Below are positions 18,624-28,155 of a DNA stretch of 64,000 nucleotides, in pieces. The notes below the pieces were generated by a model. It worked only from the letters and a program-made list of their open reading frames with translations. It made no database searches and had not been told where the DNA came from. Source of the DNA: CAZHNW01 sp942491575 (lineage in GTDB: Bacteria > Spirochaetota > UBA4802 > UBA5550). Numbering within the stretch: the stretch's first letter is position 1; each line of letters opens with the position of its first letter. The stretch spans positions 1,674,001 through 1,738,000 of the forward strand of contig CALOBT010000031.1 in assembly GCA_942491575.1 (NCBI GenBank). The letters are read 5' to 3'. The position numbers and the translations under genes are program-made.

Positions 18624-19676
18624 CTATAAGCCGCAGCCATTCTCGATGAACGCTTCATAGATTACCATGTTGCGCTCAGGAGTCAGTCCGATATCTTCCG
18701 GTTGTGGATATTGCCGGGCTATGAAACCGCCTTCACGTCCGTAAATACGGGTCATTGACGCAACCTCCTGGCGAATATCCTCATCGGTTCGCTTCGGATC
18801 AACTGACCACTGAATATCCACCGTATTCCAGAAACATATTTTTGAGGCAAAACGGTCGGCAAGATTCTCGTGGCCCATTAATTGCGGCTGGTCAAGCTGA
18901 AGTACATCTACACCCATTTCAATTATATCCGGTATGATATCCATTATCATTCCACAGGAATGCAGAAAAAAGTCCATGCCATGCCTGTGTACAGATTCAG
19001 TAATTCTTGTATAGCAGGGTTTGTAGTATTCACGGAAGATATCAGGACTAACCTGCAGGGAGGTCTGAAGCCCCCAGTCATCCCAGGTCATGAAGCCGTC
19101 CACATTGCCAATTTCCCCATAGCGCTCAATGCACCGAATAATTAGATCGGTTAGTAATTCTAAAAGATCCCTGAACAACTGGGGCTGTGAATAAGGGGCC
19201 ATCATCAGCTCCTCAAAGCCCATAAGGAGTTTGGCCCGTTCGAATAGAAAAATCGTATCATCTGCCAGCACATATTTCCCCTGATCATGGGCAAGGTCAA
19301 TATAGGGTTTCATGATTTCAAATCTTTTTGGGGCATCCACTTTCGGCATATTATAAGATTCGAGTGCTGATAAATCCGCAAGGGGGGAACTGACGGCATG
19401 ATCCCAATCGCGCCCGGTAACCTTTTGCACTACATTCCATTCATCACAATATTCTTCACCTATTACACGCGAATTTTTGTCTTCCAGTTCCATGAAAAAA
19501 CGTAAAACGGCTGTTTCAAAAAAATCACTTTTAAGTGGATGGACAAAGCTGTAGGGAATTCGGGGAGGCGCCTCTCTATTGATGGCTTGCCGTACAATAT
19601 CACGATTGGTGCATCCCTCCGGGGCAGGCATGGGCATGCTGTAAGCATTGATTAATGAGCGTATCCCTTCATTCAT
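18624..19676 (-). CDS. URO-D-family methyltransferase
   Basis: A 350-residue member of the uroporphyrinogen decarboxylase superfamily. Visible are REAPPRIPYSFVHPL, DDWGLQTSLQVSPDIFREYY, FFLHSCGMIMDIIPDIIEMG (an HxCG site like the zinc site of MtaA) and VDVLQLDQPQ. No second Cys is seen near the C-terminus. First structural gene of the operon, 35 bp before the thioredoxin-fused paralogue. With three URO-D paralogues and one carrier, this locus probably holds both the demethylating and re-methylating half reactions. Substrate unknown. Confidence 0.8.
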   Translation of the reverse strand: MNEGIRSLINAYSMPMPAPEGCTNRDIVRQAINREAPPRIPYSFVHPLKSDFFETAVLRFFMELEDKNSRVIGEEYCDEWNVVQKVTGRDWDHAVSSPLADLSALESYNMPKVDAPKRFEIMKPYIDLAHDQGKYVLADDTIFLFERAKLLMGFEELMMAPYSQPQLFRDLLELLTDLIIRCIERYGEIGNVDGFMTWDDWGLQTSLQVSPDIFREYYKPCYTRITESVHRHGMDFFLHSCGMIMDIIPDIIEMGVDVLQLDQPQLMGHENLADRFASKICFWNTVDIQWSVDPKRTDEDIRQEVASMTRIYGREGGFIARQYPQPEDIGLTPERNMVIYEAFIENGCGL

Positions 19677-19814
19677 TGAGCAGTTTCCTTTAATGTTTAA
19701 TAAATAAGGTTAGACGCAACTATGAATGAGAAAGGGCCACCAGTATTGTATTTCCGTAGCATTTTATGGTAAAATTGTGCTTTTTTTCGGTAGTGGCGCC
19801 TGCAGGCGGGATTG

Positions 19815-20993
19815 TTATCGATGGCGGTTACGGTACTCCTGGGGCGTCATCTCCATGATTTTTCTGAAGACCTTGGAAAGATAGCTCTGATCGGTAAATC
19901 CCGTTTCAAGAGCAATTACCACCAGGTTCATATCGGTCCTGATGAGTAGCTCGCAGGCACGGTCTACACGCATTTGGTTGAGCATATCGGAAAAGCTGCG
20001 TTTGAAATGCTTGTTGAACTGACGGGAGAAATTCGATGGTGACATGAAGACATGACTGGCAACATCATCACGGGTTATCTCTGAAGTATAGTTTTCTTTT
20101 ATGTATTCATAGGCCATGGACATCTGAAGAGATGCGCTTTTGCGGCTGTTAACATGTATGGAGTCGATAATAGAATCGAGAATCTTTGTCAGCCAGGGAG
20201 CCAGCTCCTCTTCAGAAGATATTTTGTAGAGTTCGATAATACTGGAATAATCAGTTCCCAGAAGATTTTCCTTCTCTCCTCCCAGCTCAATGGCCGTGCG
20301 GTACAGAGTGATGACAAGCTCTATGAAAAAACTCTTCATAAGGTCGAGCTTTCCATCCGTCTCGTGAATTATTACGACAAGGAGCCTGTTGATGAGCCCC
20401 CGGGCTTCTTCCCTGTTACCCCTGCGAATGGCCATGAGAAGCCCATGCTGAATCTGTCCGTAGTGCTCTTTGAAATCCATAATTCCCATGGCTTTCAGAT
20501 TATGGATAGCTTCAGCCCGAAGCCGTTCCGTGCGATGGTAAGTCCGGTTGTGTTCAAGAAGTACTGCATTGGTAAGATTTCCCTCTTCTGCGACGCGCAG
20601 TAAATCCATTGAGGCCTTAATGAGATCAAAAGCAGGTTTACCATTGTTATCGGGAAAAACTTTTATTTCCGATACGGATGCCACGAGGCCGCCCATTATA
20701 ATAGAATTCAACATCAATGGAACTGCAAAAATAAAATGTTTGCCGGGGCATAGCCTGATGGTAGGCTCCCCCCAGCGTAAAGCCTCTTCGATACTGAGTT
20801 GCCGTGTGTGGTTGCATTCCTGAAGATAAAGTGATTTGCAGTTAATTTCTTCCGAAAAGGGAAGCCCTTTGCTATCGCATATCATGAGGGGAACCTTCCA
20901 GCGAGTACGATAATCTTGCAGTATTGCCTGAATATCTGTCAGTTCGTTGACAAGGGTGAGGAAGGTTTTTGTTTCCTGGCAGATGGATTTCAT
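19815..20993 (-). CDS. PocR-domain AraC-family regulator
   Basis: A 392-residue regulator. Residues ~10-150 are a PocR-type sensory domain (TDIQAILQDYRTRWKVPLMI, KSLYLQECNHTRQ, IRLCPGKHFIFAVPLM) found in regulators of propanediol, B12 and methyltransferase genes. A helical middle follows, then a C-terminal AraC HTH pair (DDVASHVFMSPSNFSRQFNK, VVIALETGFTDQSYLSKVF). It stands 138 bp upstream of the methyltransferase genes on the same strand, so it probably controls them and perhaps itself in response to substrate. Confidence 0.88.
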   Translation of the reverse strand: MKSICQETKTFLTLVNELTDIQAILQDYRTRWKVPLMICDSKGLPFSEEINCKSLYLQECNHTRQLSIEEALRWGEPTIRLCPGKHFIFAVPLMLNSIIMGGLVASVSEIKVFPDNNGKPAFDLIKASMDLLRVAEEGNLTNAVLLEHNRTYHRTERLRAEAIHNLKAMGIMDFKEHYGQIQHGLLMAIRRGNREEARGLINRLLVVIIHETDGKLDLMKSFFIELVITLYRTAIELGGEKENLLGTDYSSIIELYKISSEEELAPWLTKILDSIIDSIHVNSRKSASLQMSMAYEYIKENYTSEITRDDVASHVFMSPSNFSRQFNKHFKRSFSDMLNQMRVDRACELLIRTDMNLVVIALETGFTDQSYLSKVFRKIMEMTPQEYRNRHR

Positions 20994-21169
20994 TTTCTGA
21001 ACCTGTAAAAGTTGATACTTTTTATTATAGATACGGAACAGTCATGTCAAGCAAAAAGACCTCAGTATTCTATTACGGCAGAAGCAAATTTGTCGCATAA
21101 TTTTTGAAAGTTCACTGGCTGTATTCAGGGAAAAGTTGTTCAGTTCTAGAAATTACTCAATTGTTTAAT

Positions 21170-21352
21170 CGTTAATTTATGATTTTTGGAGGATAGATGT
21201 TGAAATTTTATTATTTTATTTTGTGAATTCTACCTATCTTTATTTAGATAAACATTTTAATTAAAATATTTAGGGGGTCGTTTCCCTCACGGGAGGTGAT
21301 GGTTCCCTTAAACTCTTTGAAGATGGCTTTTGGGATACGGTTGTCTGGTGGT
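21170..21352 (+). repeat. MITE-like element (copy E), left end eroded
   Basis: Retains the right half of the palindrome (TTTTTGGAGGATAGATGTTGAA) and a complete 3' module (GGGGGTCGTTTCCCTCACGG, GGTGATGGTTCCCTTAAACT, GGATACGGTTGTCTGGTGG). No CCGTGG left terminus is found. It lies in the 386-bp gap between the PocR regulator and the LVIVD gene; the rest of that gap holds nothing recognised. Confidence 0.7.
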
Positions 21353-21379
21353 GACGTCTTTCCCCTGTGCTGGATAGAT

Positions 21380-24040
21380 TTACTCCCAGTACTCAACAGC
21401 TGTCTTTTTTATCACCGGTGACTCAAACCGGTCATCTGTTCGAAGGGTGGCCCGCCACCGGAGTGTGCTGTCCGGTTCGCTGATGAAATTAACCAGAACA
21501 GAATCTGCCGTGGGTATCCAGTTGTCCCCATCCCTGTTGGAGAGTTCAATGATTGTGCTGAAGCGAATATCCTGTATATACTCGGTGTAGAGCCGCGCTT
21601 TTTGCACAGGTACATCTGCAAAGGATAATGACTGAATGATCTGCTTGTCAAGACTGAACAGGCTGTCGTAGGTAGAAAAGGGATAGGCAACTATGAGACC
21701 CTCACTGCCGGCGGCCAGGTATATGTTATCACCGGTTACAGAATGACCCTGGATGGTATCATTGGCCCGTACCGATGCCATGTACCGGGGAATCACAGGA
21801 TTCGATACATCGATAATGACAAGACCAAATCCCTGAATGGCCGCATAGGCCAGGTTATCGACTATGTGGACCCGGCCCGTTTTGCCGCCGATGTTAAAGG
21901 TGCTTTTGAACTGGGGGTTCAGGGGATCTGATATGTCATAAATTAGTAAACCGTATGTATCCGTAGAAAGGTAAAGGTAATTACCTGATATGGTGATGTC
22001 GGTTGCCAGGGGGCATCCTGTCTCGACACATAGATGTGGAAAATATGATGTCTTTTTTTTAACCGGCCCCGAGGGATCAGAAATATCTATTACCACAAAA
22101 CCGTAAAAATCATTAGTCATAAAGGCATAATTGCCTGAAATTGCTGATGCCTGGTATGTATAATATGTTGAAAATGACGCTCCCGTGTATATCGGTTCAG
22201 CAGGATCGGTGATGTCTATTATTCTGAGCTGGTATGAAACCATTAAATCACAGGTTATATATGCGTAGTTATCTCTTATGTCAACATCTGTGACGAGCAT
22301 TGGACCACCGTAGCCATTACTATCGGTATAAGTGCCTTTGAGCACAGGGCTTGAGGGATTGGATACATCCAGTATCACCAGGCCGTCGCCTCTCGCGGCG
22401 ATATAGGCGTAATTACCGGATATCTTTATGATTTCAGCATTGCAGGCAAAGGAACTCAGGGAGACGGGAGCCGCGGGATTGGAAATGTCGATTATCTCCA
22501 GGCCGCTGTCTCCTCCTGCAACGTAAGCCAGATTGCCATCAACTGTTACATCCTGTGGAGTGACTGTTATGTTGCAGGAAGTCTTAATAAGGGGATAGGG
22601 CCGTAAGGCAAAAACTTCCACCCCATTCCATGGGTCGGCCACATAGGCAAAGTTTCCTGATACTGAAACATCTTTCGCTTTTCCCGGTGTGTCATAGCTG
22701 CTGAATAAGCGGGGCTGCATCGGATTGCTGATATCGATTGTCATGATGCCGCTGGTTCCGCAGGCCACATAGGCCCGGCTTCCCACTACTGTTAAACCTA
22801 CAGCCCATGAGGGGGTACCATAGGAGCCTGTTAGTACTGGAGTGGCGGGATCTGATATATCGACAACTAACAATCCTTCCAGTGAATCGGCTATATAAGC
22901 ATAATTCCCCGATATTGCTATTTCATTGCCGTGTATACCGGTGTATGATCCGATTAAGGAAATGTTTAATTTGTCACTGCAATCAAATATTTCCAGTCCA
23001 TCAATATCGGAGAGCAGAAAAAGCCTGTTCTCTTTTACCTTTAAATCACGTATGTGATTTGTTCTGGTATATTGTCCAATGAAAACCGGGCTGATTTCAG
23101 GGTTCGATATGTTGTATATTCTAAAGCCTTTCGTGCCACCATCGAACATGTATACATAGGCATAATCTCCTGAAACTGTAACACTGAATGCCATGGACAG
23201 AGTGGCTCTATTTTTCTCGACGGGGTTGTAAGGATCTGATATGTCAATTCTCACAAGCCCTGATTCACCATAGGCAATATAGGCATAGTTGCCCGACAGG
23301 GCAATTCCCTGTGCAATACTTGATGCCTTTATATCCAGTGTAGCTGTTGTTTTTGGGCTGTCGGGATTGCTTATATCAATTATGGCGAGGCCCTTGAAGC
23401 CATCGGCAACATAGGCATAATTGCCGGAGATTGCAATTTTATTCACACCGCCGTCACCGATAGAACTTCCCTCAGTTCTTATAAAGCTGACACGGTCATT
23501 GACAGTTGCCGGTCCCAGGCGGGCTGCAGGTGTACCGGTGTCCCACAGGCCTGTTGTGCCTGCTGCGTCATGATACAAAGTTGTGCTGAAGTCTTCGACA
23601 TATGCATTGGGAACAAAAACAGTTACTGACCGGCTGTCACTGTTTTCCCAGTCATCGGTTGCTTCGAGTGTAATAGTGTGAGTTCCGGGAGAAAGCATCT
23701 CGGCAAGAGTAAACTCTCTCCCGGAGCCAAGGGAGCCGTCACGGTCGGATGTCCAGGTGAACCGACTGTCATCTTCAATCGGCATGCTGTACCCGTCATT
23801 GGCATATCCCTTCAGCACCAGGGTTTTTGATATGATAAGGCCGTCGTTGTCTTTTTCCAGTGTCTGGAGATATTCATTGTCTCCCGGGGATGAGATTGTG
23901 ACACCCGGCTCTCCTGAGTTATAGGCACGCTCCTCTTCATCGATAAGGTCCCCGTAATTATTGTAGCAGCTTGAGAGAGCGATGGAAAATACCACAGTCA
24001 TTATGATATTCAATATTTTTGTGAAGGAAGTGAATTTCAT
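21380..24040 (-). CDS. LVIVD-repeat beta-propeller lipoprotein
   Basis: An 886-residue surface or periplasmic lipoprotein with lipobox FSIALSSC-Y. Residues ~45-145 form an Ig/PKD-like domain (FTWTSDRDGSLGSG, SPGTHTITLEATDDW). Then come about a dozen LVIVD repeats of ~42-48 residues, each of the form ISGNYAYVAD..GLAIIDISNP, which build beta-propellers. The C-terminal ~100 residues (DSLFSLDKQIIQSLSF...) look like a separate sandwich domain. No catalytic motif. It is the distal gene of an envelope trio (15-bp gap from the FecR-like gene), which suggests a protein-protein scaffold at the outer membrane. Confidence 0.85.
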   Translation of the reverse strand: MKFTSFTKILNIIMTVVFSIALSSCYNNYGDLIDEEERAYNSGEPGVTISSPGDNEYLQTLEKDNDGLIISKTLVLKGYANDGYSMPIEDDSRFTWTSDRDGSLGSGREFTLAEMLSPGTHTITLEATDDWENSDSRSVTVFVPNAYVEDFSTTLYHDAAGTTGLWDTGTPAARLGPATVNDRVSFIRTEGSSIGDGGVNKIAISGNYAYVADGFKGLAIIDISNPDSPKTTATLDIKASSIAQGIALSGNYAYIAYGESGLVRIDISDPYNPVEKNRATLSMAFSVTVSGDYAYVYMFDGGTKGFRIYNISNPEISPVFIGQYTRTNHIRDLKVKENRLFLLSDIDGLEIFDCSDKLNISLIGSYTGIHGNEIAISGNYAYIADSLEGLLVVDISDPATPVLTGSYGTPSWAVGLTVVGSRAYVACGTSGIMTIDISNPMQPRLFSSYDTPGKAKDVSVSGNFAYVADPWNGVEVFALRPYPLIKTSCNITVTPQDVTVDGNLAYVAGGDSGLEIIDISNPAAPVSLSSFACNAEIIKISGNYAYIAARGDGLVILDVSNPSSPVLKGTYTDSNGYGGPMLVTDVDIRDNYAYITCDLMVSYQLRIIDITDPAEPIYTGASFSTYYTYQASAISGNYAFMTNDFYGFVVIDISDPSGPVKKKTSYFPHLCVETGCPLATDITISGNYLYLSTDTYGLLIYDISDPLNPQFKSTFNIGGKTGRVHIVDNLAYAAIQGFGLVIIDVSNPVIPRYMASVRANDTIQGHSVTGDNIYLAAGSEGLIVAYPFSTYDSLFSLDKQIIQSLSFADVPVQKARLYTEYIQDIRFSTIIELSNRDGDNWIPTADSVLVNFISEPDSTLRWRATLRTDDRFESPVIKKTAVEYWE

Positions 24041-24055
24041 TGTTGGTCCCGCCTG

Positions 24056-24961
24056 TTATTTTTGTGAAAGCTTTTTTGTCAGTTCTGACTTCGGATGGTG
24101 CCGGTTCATTTTTTCCAGGTACATCTTTTCGTTTTTGCTGTTTCCCGTGTTCCTGCTAATCATGACAAGCATATAGTATGTCAGGTCATCGAGTTTTTCA
24201 TCCCTGGTGAATTGCCGGTAATTTTTAATGGCCGTGAGAGCATCGGCATACCGGCCGGTTTCAAAGTTGACAAGCGCCACCATTCTCATGCTTTCGTACT
24301 TGATTTTCATGACCGGTGTGGCATTATATGCTTTTGTTAAACCTTTGATGATGTCTCTGTCCCGGGAAGGGCCGTAGATAAAATAGGTGCTGGCCGCATT
24401 GAGAAACATGCCCTCGTCATCAGACGCGTTTCCCGTCTTTGCTATGATCTCACTGTATCTTCCCCGACTGTAGAGTTTCCACTCTCTGGAGCGGTCAGGT
24501 TTATCCCGTACCTCTTCATCGGACCATGATATTTCTTCGCCCTCCTTCCTTTCACTGGCTCTAACTCCCGCCAGTGTCGTTGGCCGTTTTTTCATATGGT
24601 TTTTTTTGAAAGACGTGAACCAGGTGCTGCGGGATGGCTTTTCTTTATCAATCTTTCCCAGGGTCACTTTTTTCCCTGAGGTTATATTGACGACGCTCCC
24701 GGTTTTGCTGTTGTATATCGTACAATGCGCGTTTTTCCCGGTGACGATGACGGCGTTTTCAGGAATCACCATGCCGGTTCTAACGGAACATTTTTCGCCT
24801 GAAACTTTGACATAGACTTTTCCCAGGGAAAAGTTGACAATGTGCTTTGCGCTGAGTGTGCCGCCGGAAAAAATAACCGTCAGTATAATTATGAAAGGAA
24901 GAAACCCGGTGGCGGCGGTGATGCTTTTTACGGAATACGTATTCTTCTTCTGTTCGTTCAT
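24056..24961 (-). CDS. FecR-like domain protein with TPR-like C-terminus
   Basis: A protein of about 301 residues counted from MNEQKKNTYS, preferred because AGAGGA precedes it and it gives a sensible signal segment (FLPFIIILTVIFSGGTLSA). An upstream in-frame ATG at 25003 would overlap the previous gene. Residues ~40-110 are FecR-like: VNFSLGKVYVKVSGEKCSVR, TGMVIPENAVIVTGKNAHCT. Unlike classical FecR there is no adjacent sigma factor or TonB receptor, so a structural peptidoglycan or surface role fits better. The C-terminal half is helical (YNATPVMKIKYESMRMVALV...) and TPR-like. Confidence 0.78.
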   Translation of the reverse strand: MNEQKKNTYSVKSITAATGFLPFIIILTVIFSGGTLSAKHIVNFSLGKVYVKVSGEKCSVRTGMVIPENAVIVTGKNAHCTIYNSKTGSVVNITSGKKVTLGKIDKEKPSRSTWFTSFKKNHMKKRPTTLAGVRASERKEGEEISWSDEEVRDKPDRSREWKLYSRGRYSEIIAKTGNASDDEGMFLNAASTYFIYGPSRDRDIIKGLTKAYNATPVMKIKYESMRMVALVNFETGRYADALTAIKNYRQFTRDEKLDDLTYYMLVMISRNTGNSKNEKMYLEKMNRHHPKSELTKKLSQK

Positions 24962-24986
24962 GCTGTTTGTTTTTCCTCTCATGATA

Positions 24987-27110
24987 CTAATCTGACCAGA
25001 CATTCATCTCGATGCGGCCTGTACGGTCACTGGCCCTGCCCTGTGCACTGCCTGATTTGTTATCTATATAAGAATACCTGGCAGACAACCCGGGCCTTTT
25101 TTTTACTGCTGCCCTATAGGCGGTTCTGGCTTTCTTGAAATTTCCCGCTTCATAGAGGGAGCGGGCATATCCTATCTGAGCCCGTGATTCCCCCGGTTTT
25201 TGCAAGACGGCTTTTCCGAAGTAGTGAGACGCCTTTTGGTAATTTCTTTTCAGCATATAGACGTTGCCCATATTGATGAGGGCATTCCCGTAGGCGGGAT
25301 AGATAGACAAAGCTTTGAGAAAAGACTCTTCGGCTTTCTGCAGAAGGTGCTGCCTGCCGAAGGCAATGCCGAGTTTGTTCCATGTCTTATAGTCTTTCTT
25401 ATTGTTCTTCAGCTTCTGCTGTAGCCTGGCAATCGCGTCAAGGTATACCGAGCGGATAAAGCGTTGCTTGTCCTTTTCAACATGACTTTTCAGGAGATTC
25501 ATGTCAGTACGGGCTATTTTTATTTCTGTGCCGAGATCAGAAGGGGGACAGGTTTCCCAGGCAAAGGAAGTGTCGAGAGCCTCGAATCCATTTTGTCGCG
25601 TCTGCTTCATGCCCTGGTCCCAGGCTTCCATGAAGGTGCCGGTTAACATCGTGATCTCTACCGGAATCCAGATGATTCCACTGCGGACGATATACTGTGG
25701 TTTATCTTTGCTAATTTCCGATGAGAGCGATTCGGGTACACCAGTATTGAAGAGAACGAAGACATGACCGGGAACAGTGGCGATGGCTGTTGGCACGCCT
25801 ACTGATTCGAGCATGGAACAATATAAAACTGTCAGGTCATCACAATCGCCCCCTCTCTTTTTCAGGGTCTCGCCGGGAAGCTGTATGTAGTCTACTGAGT
25901 TTTTGCCCCTGTCCTGAGAAAAGCCGGCACTGGGATCGGAGACATAGGATATGCCGTGGGCCTTTATGGAATTGAAAAGTATCATCGCGGTCATGATATT
26001 TTTTTGTATTCCCTTTGCCTTCCATTCTCTGCTTGTGGAGAGAACCTTTCTTGTGAAAAGTGAAACAGTCGGATCCCGGGGCATGATGAAGCTCCCCAGG
26101 TGGGCTGTGTTGTCCCAGGTAAGGGAGTTCTTTCCGTGTACTGTGATGTCAAAGCCGTCATCAAAGAAAAAGCGTGAACTTCCTGTCCCGAAAACCACCC
26201 GGATTCGTACAGGTATTTTTCTCTTTTCCGATATTGACAGAACGTCAGATGTGATGCTGATGGGAAGAGTAAGAACCTTTACTTCACCGGGATGAAGCTC
26301 GGGTATTTCTTCAGTCGATTTCCGGCCGGGGGCGATATGATCCGCCATCACATCAACGCGCATGTTGAAGACTGTGTGGGTTCCCCTGTTGCGTACCGTT
26401 ATTTTCCCGATACCCTGGGAGTTGTACTGGAGATACCGGATAGCGAAAAGTTCCTTTGCGCCTGTTGTGCTGATATGGGTGGGAGATTCATTTTTATCGA
26501 TACGGTTTCCCAGGTCGCCGGAAAAATTATAAGTCAGCCCGAGAGTGACTCCCGCTGAGTGCCAGGGAGCCTCTTTGAAATAGGAGTAAGTATATGCCCC
26601 CTCTACCCTGAGGGAAAGGGAAGGGGTGGCGGGTACCATGAAGCCGAGTTTACCGCGGATACAAAATCCATAATTGGTGCTGGTGTTTTCGAGTGAATCA
26701 AGGGAAAGCCTGCTGAAGTACATGCCCGGGGAGCCGCCGATGTAAGGAAAGAACCAGCGTGCAATGGGGAAGTAAAAGACAGGACCCACATCAAGAGAAA
26801 ACATCATCATGTTTGAAAGGGGACTGTTTTTCAGGGCGTTAAAAGTATATTTGAAGGAAGTTTCGAAGAATATGTGCCGGTATTTCAGGTATGACCTGAT
26901 AAAGTCCCCTGAGGGTTGATAGGCGAGAAAGATTCCTCCCGAGTAACCGTACCTGAAGTCTTTCCCGAAACCTGTGAAGGGAACTTCCATGCCCCCGGTT
27001 AAGCCATATGTAAAGGTCTCAGGATAGATGTTTATGCTTGCTTTAAGACTGCTGTTGTATGCTGTACAAAAAAGGGCATATAAAATAATAATCAGTGAAA
27101 ATCTTTTCAT
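24987..27110 (-). CDS. Outer-membrane barrel / transglutaminase-like / TPR protein
   Basis: 707 residues from MKRFSLIIILYALF; AGGAAG lies 10 nt upstream, and the longer frame from 27191 lacks a signal at its start. After the signal peptide, residues ~30-205 look like an 8-strand beta-barrel (GLTGGMEVPF, GYSGGIFLAYQ, YGFCIRGKLGFMV, SAGVTLGLTYNF). A CARDB-like beta domain follows (~240-330). Next is a transglutaminase-like domain with Cys423 in RGGDCDDLTVLYC and His449 in TVPGHVFVLF. Then come three to four TPRs (AEESFLKALSIYPAYGNALI...). First gene of the trio with FecR-like and LVIVD proteins. Such barrel-TGL fusions probably process or cross-link envelope partners (inference). Confidence 0.8.
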   Translation of the reverse strand: MKRFSLIIILYALFCTAYNSSLKASINIYPETFTYGLTGGMEVPFTGFGKDFRYGYSGGIFLAYQPSGDFIRSYLKYRHIFFETSFKYTFNALKNSPLSNMMMFSLDVGPVFYFPIARWFFPYIGGSPGMYFSRLSLDSLENTSTNYGFCIRGKLGFMVPATPSLSLRVEGAYTYSYFKEAPWHSAGVTLGLTYNFSGDLGNRIDKNESPTHISTTGAKELFAIRYLQYNSQGIGKITVRNRGTHTVFNMRVDVMADHIAPGRKSTEEIPELHPGEVKVLTLPISITSDVLSISEKRKIPVRIRVVFGTGSSRFFFDDGFDITVHGKNSLTWDNTAHLGSFIMPRDPTVSLFTRKVLSTSREWKAKGIQKNIMTAMILFNSIKAHGISYVSDPSAGFSQDRGKNSVDYIQLPGETLKKRGGDCDDLTVLYCSMLESVGVPTAIATVPGHVFVLFNTGVPESLSSEISKDKPQYIVRSGIIWIPVEITMLTGTFMEAWDQGMKQTRQNGFEALDTSFAWETCPPSDLGTEIKIARTDMNLLKSHVEKDKQRFIRSVYLDAIARLQQKLKNNKKDYKTWNKLGIAFGRQHLLQKAEESFLKALSIYPAYGNALINMGNVYMLKRNYQKASHYFGKAVLQKPGESRAQIGYARSLYEAGNFKKARTAYRAAVKKRPGLSARYSYIDNKSGSAQGRASDRTGRIEMNVWSD

Positions 27111-27218
27111 GTTTAATTGACTTCCTGTAATGATAGGAGATTTCATTTTAAAAAGGGAAACAATCGGTTGATTAATGAACTGGCCTTCCATATAAGCTGT
27201 TTTCCCTGCTGTAGTACG

Positions 27219-27820
27219 TTAACTGCCCATAAGCAAAGCGAAATAGGCATAATCATCGATTCGTTTAACTCTGAATTTGCCATTGGTAATGGAATGCCGG
27301 CTTTTTCGTCTTCCGTTTCTGTTACCGAGGCAGAAACGGAGCCGCTGATATAGCCACCTGTTTCTCATGTATCGGTAATTTCAAGTTCCAGAGAATCGAC
27401 ACCATTGTCTGTCAGGGAGTAGTTGGTTTCATTCAGCATTATCATTACTTGACTGTTACCAGAGGCAGTGTAAGTATACACACCTGCATCGGTAATATCT
27501 GTCAGCATTAACATAATACCATTTTGAGGAAAATCAGTACTGGTGTCCGTTGACACTATGTATACCGAAGGGAAGGCCATCGTCATTAAAATATCATCAT
27601 TATTTTGAGTGGGAAGTAGAGACCCGCTGACAGAGCCATCATATACTATTGTTGTATCTCCAGCCGTTTTAGAACCTTCGACTCCCTTATCCCAGGAATA
27701 CTCTTCGCCATCAAAGGTAAAGGTGATGTGCGGGGTGCTGATTTCATCTTCGTCACAAGAGGTGAAAAACAGAGATATTGTGATAAGAATTACTGCATGA
27801 ATAATACTTTTTTTTCTCAT
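27219..27820 (-). pseudogene. Small beta-rich lipoprotein with in-frame stop and frameshift
   Basis: A lipoprotein (ISLFFTSC-D) with 151 codons to a TGA at 27365-27367. Just past that stop the same frame continues with fold-typical sequence (ETGGYISGSVSASVTETEDEK). After a T5/A5 homopolymer (27302-27306) the next frame gives NGKFRVKRIDDYAYF and a stop at 27219. The full protein thus looked like known 'NGKFRVKR' lipoproteins and is now broken twice, or the 151-residue form is used as is. No SECIS-like hairpin follows the TGA. Function unknown. Confidence 0.55.
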
Positions 27821-28155
27821 TGATATTCCTCCTGGAATATTTGAATATTTTCAGTACTTTTTTTAATTGCCCATAAAATAGCTGACTTGAGATGTATCTG
27901 ACAATTATTAATTCTTCTGAGGAGATAAGAGGTTACTGAAAGGGAATAAACAGTTAGTCAGATTATTTTTAGTTATGGAATTCTCTGATGGCATAATTTA
28001 TATTTGTGTATAATTGATTCTCGGTGAAAAAACGTGTTCTGGGCCGCACTGGTTTTTGTTGAAGTATTCTCCAGAAGCAGAGTATCTGATTAGCTGTTTT
28101 GAATCATTGTTATTTCACACGACAAAGTACTGTAAAATATATCCTGGAAACATTT
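27821..28155. other. Divergent intergenic region
   Basis: 335 bp between the broken lipoprotein gene (minus) and the histidine kinase gene (plus). It is AT-rich, with no gene recognised. An in-frame ATG at 28099 exists but gives no signal peptide, so it is treated as untranslated. Confidence 0.35.

Noticed and set aside
27365..27367. TGA in the lipoprotein gene as a second selenocysteine
   Set aside because: No SECIS-like hairpin follows and the position is not a redox site; a nonsense mutation is simpler.
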